A DNA stretch of 51,671 bases, from positions 1-51,671 of the forward strand of contig JAMLJG010000019.1 in NCBI GenBank assembly GCA_023953695.1. The letters run 5' to 3'. This document shows positions 44,669 through 51,671 of the stretch, in pieces. The stretch's first letter is position 1, and each line of letters starts with the position of its first letter. The position numbers and the translations under genes were made by a program. Source of the stretch: Kiritimatiellia bacterium (GTDB lineage: Bacteria; Verrucomicrobiota; Kiritimatiellia; CAIVKH01). The notes under the pieces are model-generated. The model searched no databases. It worked only from the letters and a program-made list of their open reading frames with translations, and had not been told where the DNA came from.

Positions 44669-45322
44669 ATGTCCTTCTTCATTTCCCGTATTGCAGAAGA
44701 TCCGTTCTACGTTGTCTCGTGGATCGTGATCGTCACCTTTTCGATCTGCGTTCATGAGTTCGCGCACGCCTGGATGGCGTTGCGACTCGGCGACGACACC
44801 GCAGCGCGCGAAGGCCATCTTTCTCTCAACCCGCTCATTCAGATGGGCTGGATGTCGCTCATGCTTCTTGCGCTCTTTGGCATTGCCTGGGGCTCTGTGC
44901 CGGTGGACCCTCGGCGCTTGCGCACGGCCGCGCGCGCCGCTTAGGTGGCCGCAGCCGGTCCCTTGGCGAATCTGCTGCTCGCTTTTGTATTTTCCGGGCT
45001 GATGGTCGCGGCCGCTACGTTTTTGCCGGAGTTCTCGCGCCATGTGCCGGTCTATTTCTTTCGCTTTGCCGCAGTGGCGAATGGCGTGCTGTGCCTCTTC
45101 AATTTATTGCCGCTTCCGATGTTCGATGGGTGGACGGTGATGGCGGCGCTGATACCGCCGCTGCGCGCGGTGGATCCTGCTCGAGTTCAGTCGCTTTCGT
45201 GGCTTGCGCTTTTCGCCGTCTTTGCGACACCCGCAGGCGCTTGGTTGTGGAAGGGCGGTGCGTTATTGGCGGGGAAGATGATGCTGGGGTGGAGCCATTT
45301 GGCGATGCTCGCGGTCGGGTGA
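44669..45322 (+). pseudogene. site-2 protease (M50) interrupted by an in-frame TAG
   Basis: A site-2 metalloprotease-like gene read in one frame but broken by a TAG at 44942-44944. The N-terminal 91 residues hold ICVHEFAHAWMALRLGDD, the HExxH zinc motif as HEFAH (about residue 30), and NPLIQMGWMSLMLLALFGIAWG. After the stop the same frame continues AAAGPLANLLLAFVF, and NLLPLPMFDGWTVM with the third ligand Asp. The PVDPRRLR..AAAGPLAN order is that of intact relatives, so only the stop codon is abnormal. Either one nonsense mutation, a sequencing error or natural read-through explains it. The downstream fragment could also start from GTG 44945. Helices indicate an integral membrane enzyme. Confidence 0.8.
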
Positions 45323-45380
45323 GCTTCCGGTCGGCGCGTTCTTGCGCTCGGTTCTGTGTGCGAGCTTCTGAAGATTGTGC

Positions 45381-46310
45381 CTAAACCGCTTTGCGCTGCA
45401 CTGAGTCATACACATCGCGGAGGGTTTGTTCGAGCGTGTAGTGTGGAGCCCAGCCCGTGTCGCGCCGCAGTTTTTCTGCAATGAGTGTGGGCTGCTTGTC
45501 GGTGGGGCGCCAGCGGTGCGGGTCGGTCTCGATTGTGGGGTGAACCCCGGCGGCTTTGCAGAGCTCTTCGAGAACGAACGATATCTTTACCGCGCGCGAG
45601 GCCGAGATGTTATAGGTCTCTCCTGCATGTCCGCGCTCGAGCATCAGGCGATAGGCATGCGCGACGTCGCGCACATCCATGAACTCGCGGACGCTCTCCA
45701 GGTTGCCGACGCGCATAACGGGTTCTTGTGTTCCCGCAGCAATGGCGGCCAGTTGGCGCGCAAAAGCAGGCGCCATGAAGTCGGGCGCCTGGCCGGGGCC
45801 GATGTGGTTGCAGGGGCGCGCCGTCATGACGGCCATGTTGTGGTGCCGCGCGTAGACCAGGGCATTCAAATCGGCCGCCACTTTTGACACGGCGTAAATG
45901 CTTTCGGGATCCAGCTCGGATTTCTCGTCGCGCGGTCGGTCGGGGTCGGCCGATCCATAGACCAGTGAGCTGGAGACCATGACAACGCGGCACGTTGGCG
46001 CGTGTGAGCGCAAGGCTTCGAGAATGTTGAGTGCGCCGCCGACGTTTACGTCATAGACGAGGCGAGGCTGCTTCCAGCCGATGGGCACAAATGCGATCCC
46101 CGCCAGATGGATGCATCCATCGGGTTTGATTTTTTGGACGATGGCGCTAACGGCATCGGGGTTGCAGATGTCGGCCAGATGATCAGACGGGCCGGGGTCT
46201 GGGCAGTCCTGAGGCCGGGAGAGCCCCAGCACCTCATGACCTGCCGCAGTGAGGTCGGCTGCGAGATGGCGGCCGACGAATCCCCGCGCTCCGGTGACCA
46301 ATACGCGCAT
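45381..46310 (-). CDS. rmd: GDP-4-keto-6-deoxymannose reductase-like epimerase
   Basis: A 309-aa extended SDR. MRVLVTGARGFVGRHLAADL carries the NAD(P) motif GxRGFVG. CIHLAGIAFVPIGWKQPRLVYDVNVGG and VVMVSSSLVYG follow, with catalytic YAVSKVAADLNAL. RPCNHIGPGQAPDFMAPAFARQL is the sugar-binding segment of the RMD family. With gmd five bases upstream it should reduce GDP-4-keto-6-deoxy-D-mannose to GDP-D-rhamnose. GDP-colitose or fucose pathways use other enzymes, so a related reductase/epimerase is the alternative. Confidence 0.82.
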   Translation of the reverse strand: MRVLVTGARGFVGRHLAADLTAAGHEVLGLSRPQDCPDPGPSDHLADICNPDAVSAIVQKIKPDGCIHLAGIAFVPIGWKQPRLVYDVNVGGALNILEALRSHAPTCRVVMVSSSLVYGSADPDRPRDEKSELDPESIYAVSKVAADLNALVYARHHNMAVMTARPCNHIGPGQAPDFMAPAFARQLAAIAAGTQEPVMRVGNLESVREFMDVRDVAHAYRLMLERGHAGETYNISASRAVKISFVLEELCKAAGVHPTIETDPHRWRPTDKQPTLIAEKLRRDTGWAPHYTLEQTLRDVYDSVQRKAV

Positions 46311-46314
46311 ACAA

Positions 46315-48217
<1,903 letters not shown>

Positions 48218-48235
48218 ATCGAGCTATTAAGCGCG

Positions 48236-48259
48236 AAACTCCCCGTCGGCGGGGAGTTT
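48236..48259 (-). terminator. terminator of rpsU
   Basis: AAACTCCCC and GGGGAGTTT form a perfect nine-pair stem with a six-base loop. It lies 23 bases beyond the rpsU stop in its direction of transcription. The downstream base run is short of T residues, so partial read-through into the next gene is possible. Confidence 0.65.
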
Positions 48260-48282
48260 GCATCATACTCAAGGAGTGAGCA

Positions 48283-48462
48283 TCAAGGATTGTTGGTCCG
48301 GATGCGCGCCCGTGCTTCCTTGCGGCGCTTCCGCTCGCTCGGTTTTTCGTAATACCGGTGAGACCGGATTTCGCGCATGATTCCTTCTTTGTCCAACTTC
48401 TTCTTAAGGCGGCGAAGGGCTTTGTCCACCGATTCGCCTTTGCGTACTTTCACTTCAGTCAC
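48283..48462 (-). CDS. rpsU: 30S ribosomal protein bS21
   Basis: A 59-aa ribosomal protein, too short for a usual gene scan. It begins at GTG 48462 ([20 protein letters not shown]) and continues [20 protein letters not shown], then a basic end [16 protein letters not shown]. This is the bS21 pattern. AGGGAG lies about 12 bases before the GTG, slightly distant, and a second in-frame GTG three codons later is less likely. It stands alone between ugd and the sugar operon, and is closed by a hairpin. Confidence 0.94.
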   Translation of the reverse strand: MTEVKVRKGESVDKALRRLKKKLDKEGIMREIRSHRYYEKPSERKRRKEARARIRTNNP

Positions 48463-48571
48463 GTGCTTTTGTCACTCCCTTCTCAACAACTGAGGTTTGA
48501 TCTTTCAAATGGGGCCCCAAGGTAGGGGGGCGGCTGCCCGGTGTCAAATCTCCACCTCGGATATTTTTGGT

Positions 48572-49876
48572 CTATTCGCGGCCTACCGAATGATAGGTAA
48601 ATCCTTTGGCGCGAACGAGTTTGGGGTCGAATACATTGCGGCCATCAATAATGACCGGGCAATTCATCACGGATTTCAGTTTGTCGAGATCGAGACTCTT
48701 GACTTCTGGCCAGTCCGTGAGGATCAGCAAGAGATCGGCACCCGTCGCAGCCTCGATGGGATCGCTGAAATATTTCTCGGAAGGGAACTGCTCGCGGAAT
48801 CGCTCTTCCGCGACGGGGTCCCAGAGGCGCAATTTGGCCCGCGCTTCGCTGAGCTGGGGAACGAAATAGAGGGAGGGAGATTCGCGGACATCATCGGTGC
48901 CGGGCTTGAATGCCAAACCCAGGATGGCAACGACTTTGTCCTGGATCACCCACAGCTCTCGCTGAATTTTCTGCATCACGTGTTCGCGCTGCGTCTTGTT
49001 CACGCGCTGCACTTCTTTTAGCAGCTCGAAGTTATAGCCGAGGTGATCGGCAATCTGAATGAAGGCGTCCACATCTTTCGGGAAGCAGGATCCGCCATAG
49101 CCGACGCCTGCGCGAAGGAACTTCGGCCCGATTCGGCTGTCGAGGCCCATGCCTTGCGCCACTTGCTCAACATCCGCATCTGCCAATTCGCACACGCGGG
49201 CGACGGCGTTGATGAACGAGATCTTCATCGCAAGGAAGGAATTCGATGCGTGCTTCGTCAATTCCGCACTCGCGGGATTCATCACCAGGAGCGAGCACTT
49301 GGTTTTCTCTACAATCGGCTTGTAGATTTCCTGAAGCAGCTTCTCTGCGCGGACGCTTTCGACGCCGATCACGATGCGATCGGGGTTATAGGCGTCCTCA
49401 ATTGCGGAGCCTTCTTTGAGAAATTCAGGGTTGGAGGCGACATCGAACGGAATGTCTGCACGCAGATACTTGGAGACGGTGCGCTTGAGTTGTTCGTGCG
49501 TGTTGACGGGAACGGTGCTCTTTTCGACCAGCAGCTTGTAATCCGTCATGTGCTCGGCCACCTCGCGACCGACTTGCTCGACGTAGGAGAGGTTTGCGGC
49601 TCCGCGATAGCCCGGAGGAGTGCCCACGGCGATGAAAATCACTTCGGCGAATTTGACACCTTCTGCGATGGAGGAGGTGAAATGGAGGCGGCCGGCAGCA
49701 ACGTTGCGCTTCACCAGCTCTTCGAGCCCGTCTTCGTAAATGGGCATCTGAAGCTGCTTTAGCATCTTCACCTTGTTTTCGTCGTTATCCACGCACAGGA
49801 CGTTGTGTCCCCAATCGGAAAAACACGCGCCCGTGACCAGCCCGACATAGCCCGTTCCTACAACCGTTATATTCAT
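48572..49876 (-). CDS. ugd: UDP-glucose 6-dehydrogenase
   Basis: A 434-aa enzyme oxidising UDP-glucose to UDP-glucuronate for polysaccharide synthesis. ATG 49876 starts MNITVVGTGYVGLVTGACFS, the NAD-binding motif. LVEKSTVPVNTHEQL and VASNPEFLKEGSAIEDAYNPDRIVIG follow. The catalytic Cys is in GVGYGGSCFPKDVDAF near residue 263. LGLAFKPGTDDVRESPS binds the UDP-sugar. The frame is open upstream, but the family start is plain. It is a single gene ahead of rpsU, near the gmd/rmd unit, supporting a cell-surface polysaccharide role. Confidence 0.95.
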   Translation of the reverse strand: MNITVVGTGYVGLVTGACFSDWGHNVLCVDNDENKVKMLKQLQMPIYEDGLEELVKRNVAAGRLHFTSSIAEGVKFAEVIFIAVGTPPGYRGAANLSYVEQVGREVAEHMTDYKLLVEKSTVPVNTHEQLKRTVSKYLRADIPFDVASNPEFLKEGSAIEDAYNPDRIVIGVESVRAEKLLQEIYKPIVEKTKCSLLVMNPASAELTKHASNSFLAMKISFINAVARVCELADADVEQVAQGMGLDSRIGPKFLRAGVGYGGSCFPKDVDAFIQIADHLGYNFELLKEVQRVNKTQREHVMQKIQRELWVIQDKVVAILGLAFKPGTDDVRESPSLYFVPQLSEARAKLRLWDPVAEERFREQFPSEKYFSDPIEAATGADLLLILTDWPEVKSLDLDKLKSVMNCPVIIDGRNVFDPKLVRAKGFTYHSVGRE

Positions 49877-50027
49877 ACTTACTCTGCCTCCGATGCCCGA
49901 AAAGAGCCAAAACCGTACCGATCCTGCTGGCACAATGCAAGCCCTCGGCATGCCGTATGCCACTTATTCCCCGAGCCTTCTCTCGAAGGGGGGAAGGCTG
50001 AACTGGGCAACAAACGTCCCGCCGCGC

Positions 50028-51671
50028 CTATTCCAATTCAATACGGTAGGCGCGAAGGGCGTCGGCGCTCTCCAGCGACCCGGTATAGACATTGACGGGG
50101 GGTGTTGCGTTGATTCCCTGTGTGACGATGGAGTCGAAGGCGTGCAGCGCGTTGGTCGTGTAGGTGATGCGATAGACCCGTCCGCTGGCGCTATTCCAGC
50201 GCATGAGGAAGTGCCCCGCTTCTGATGGGGACACGTCCGCCGCTTCGATGCCGAGGAAGGAGTTTGTATCAAACGGATCCGTTCCCGCTTGATCCTCCTG
50301 CCAATCGCCCATGCCGTCGTTGTCGGAGTCTTCGCCCGGCAGGAGCGCTTCGAATGCGCCGATGTCATTCGCGCCGTAGAGAGCGCGTGGGCGGCCGGCC
50401 AGGTCTTGCGCGGCGCTCATCCAAGAGCGATTCGTTCCCGCATTGATGGCGGGGGAGGCGGGGGTGAGGCGGTAATCGCCCGTACCCACAAGGAGCGGAT
50501 CCGCGCCGAGATTGCCTGCGCCTGCTGGCGGCGGTCCGGCCAGTGTGAACGAGACGACTTGCGCTGTCCCGGTGACAAACAGGTTGGAGCCTGAGGAGGC
50601 CGTGTTGTTCCAGAGGATCGAATTGATGAGTGTCGCGGCGTTGAAGAGATAGACGCCACCGCCATTGGCTGAAGAGTTGTTTGCAAACGTGCAGCTATCA
50701 ATGACCGGCGCACCCGTGATCGGATCGGAGTCACCTGCGTAGCTATAAATGGCCCCGCCGCGCTCGCTGTTTGCGGTGTTGCCATAAAACAGGCTGTTGC
50801 GAATCTCGCCACTTCCGAGGAGCGTGGCTCCGCCACCGCTCTTCGTAGTCGTGTTGTTGCGAACGATGCTGTTCACAAGCAAACCGCCGCCGTCAATGCG
50901 CAGTCCTCCGCCACTGCTGGCGCCGCTGTTGCCGTTCTGAAGGGTGAATCCGTCAACGATCGCGCCGGGATTTTTCATTTCCATCACGCGCGCGCTGTTC
51001 GCACCGTCGAGAATCGTTGCCGTCGGCCCCGCCGCGCTCTTCAGGTGGATGGCATTGGTGATCAGTAGGGTGCTTGGCAGTGTATAGGTGGCGGCTGCCA
51101 CGAGTCCTGTCGAACCAGCCGGCATGATGCTCACGAGCGCATAGAGCGACGTGGCGGCCGTGGCCCAACTGGTGTGGGGCGGTGTGTGGGAGCCGGATGG
51201 CGACGCAAAATATGTCGGCACCACCACATTGAAGTTCGCCGTCAGCGAAACGGGGCCGTTCATCTGCACGGAGATCACGGGCGATGTTGCCGAGCCACTC
51301 GAGATGGCGTGGGTGTCGCCGGACCACTCCGTGAACGCGAAGGAGTTGGAGGGAATCGCCGTCAATTCAGCACTCGTGCCCGCCAAGAACCAACCATTGG
51401 TGGATAGCTCGATGGTACCACCCGGCGCGGCCGAGGCGTCGAGCATGTAGTTTGTCGCCCATTGCCACGACAGCGTCGCGTCATTCGTAATCGCAATCAC
51501 CACTACATTCGTTGCCCCACTGGCGGGCTCGTTGCCCGAGAGTATCCAGCCCGTATTCACGAAGCGCGTGTCGCCCTGCGTCTCGACCGCGCTGACTGTC
51601 GCCGTCACAACAGTTCCTTCGAGGTGTTGCGAGGACCCGACAGGCGGGACTGCGGTGCCGTGTGCGGACTC
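50028..51671 (-). CDS. secreted parallel beta-helix protein, 5' end beyond window
   Basis: At least 547 residues; the frame stays open to the window edge, so the N-terminus and signal peptide lie outside. The first visible part has an InlB/Big-like repeat (GGTIELSTNGWFLAGTSAELTAIP ... NFNVVVPTYFASPSG). The middle is a choice-of-anchor Q, right-handed beta-helix: ATILDGANSARVMEMKNPGA, GGGLRIDGGGLLVNSIVRNN, GEIRNSLFYGNTANSERGGAIY, INSILWNNTASSGSN. A type-3 thrombospondin-like DSDNDGMGDWQEDQAGTDPFD is followed by a C-terminal beta domain ending YRIELE. It is likely a surface or secreted adhesin or carbohydrate-binding protein. No catalytic residue is identifiable. Confidence 0.82.
   Translation of the reverse strand, partial: ESAHGTAVPPVGSSQHLEGTVVTATVSAVETQGDTRFVNTGWILSGNEPASGATNVVVIAITNDATLSWQWATNYMLDASAAPGGTIELSTNGWFLAGTSAELTAIPSNSFAFTEWSGDTHAISSGSATSPVISVQMNGPVSLTANFNVVVPTYFASPSGSHTPPHTSWATAATSLYALVSIMPAGSTGLVAAATYTLPSTLLITNAIHLKSAAGPTATILDGANSARVMEMKNPGAIVDGFTLQNGNSGASSGGGLRIDGGGLLVNSIVRNNTTTKSGGGATLLGSGEIRNSLFYGNTANSERGGAIYSYAGDSDPITGAPVIDSCTFANNSSANGGGVYLFNAATLINSILWNNTASSGSNLFVTGTAQVVSFTLAGPPPAGAGNLGADPLLVGTGDYRLTPASPAINAGTNRSWMSAAQDLAGRPRALYGANDIGAFEALLPGEDSDNDGMGDWQEDQAGTDPFDTNSFLGIEAADVSPSEAGHFLMRWNSASGRVYRITYTTNALHAFDSIVTQGINATPPVNVYTGSLESADALRAYRIELE

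Noticed and set aside
49960..50010. Possible hairpin downstream of the beta-helix gene
   Set aside because: Only five or six pairs in several competing foldings.

Overview
The window is a GC-rich chromosomal segment, coding-dense on both strands, with no mobile element, CRISPR array, tRNA or rRNA that I could find. The gene set suggests the PVC superphylum, probably a Verrucomicrobiota/Kiritimatiellota/Lentisphaerota-type bacterium: a pseudopilin with a GFTLIELLVV leader and a DGH near its C-terminus, large secreted proteins ending in a short hydrophobic/aromatic domain, a TIGR03790-type protein, and a nucleoside kinase with a threonyl-tRNA-synthetase-like N-terminus. Outer-membrane porins show a Gram-negative envelope. 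The taxonomic placement is inference.

Layout: 1-5.5 kb holds an edge-truncated sugar epimerase (-), a thioredoxin-like secreted protein, pgi, a membrane protein and dinB. 5.5-8.7 kb is a molybdate block on the minus strand: a short modE, an operator/promoter with an almost textbook ModE box, an OprP/OprO-like porin, modA and modB, with no modC. rpoD follows. 10.7-15.5 kb (+) carries a PPK2 kinase, an FAD oxidoreductase, an AlkA-type glycosylase, and DUF488, DUF2249 and FmdE-like proteins, plus an unlisted 56-aa zinc-ribbon gene on the other strand. 15.7-18.2 kb is a secreted protein overlapping a pseudopilin. 18.3-26 kb (-) has glycerate kinase, an orphan AbiEi-like protein, the nucleoside kinase, the conserved rpmH-rnpA-yidD-yidC block and pyk. 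26.3-28.1 kb is a fabA-fabB pair with different codon usage, flanked by gene-poor DNA. 28.7-32.8 kb encodes a three-domain secreted nuclease, a helical-repeat membrane-anchored protein and an outer-membrane protein. 32.9-35.4 kb (-) has a histidine phosphatase, an EamA transporter and an esterase.

35.5-44.3 kb is a compact eight-gene operon: ftsH, folP, cdaA, cdaR, a TPR protein, a TIGR03790-TPR protein, tatD and a ROK kinase. It joins membrane proteolysis, folate, c-di-AMP synthesis and envelope functions. After it come a DUF167 gene and a site-2-protease-like gene interrupted by one in-frame stop. 45.4-49.9 kb (-) is a sugar-nucleotide region (rmd-like, gmd, TIM-barrel epimerase, rpsU, ugd), and the window ends inside a parallel beta-helix exoprotein.

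The most interesting points are: the ModE-box-controlled porin with a ModE that lacks molybdate-binding domains and a transporter that lacks its ATPase; twin TTCCAA-N3-TTGGAA palindromes upstream of the nucleoside kinase; a ROK protein without its zinc cysteines; the interrupted S2P gene; the fabAB islet; and the c-di-AMP operon with TIGR03790/TPR members. I did not see a clearly new multi-gene defence or mobile system.
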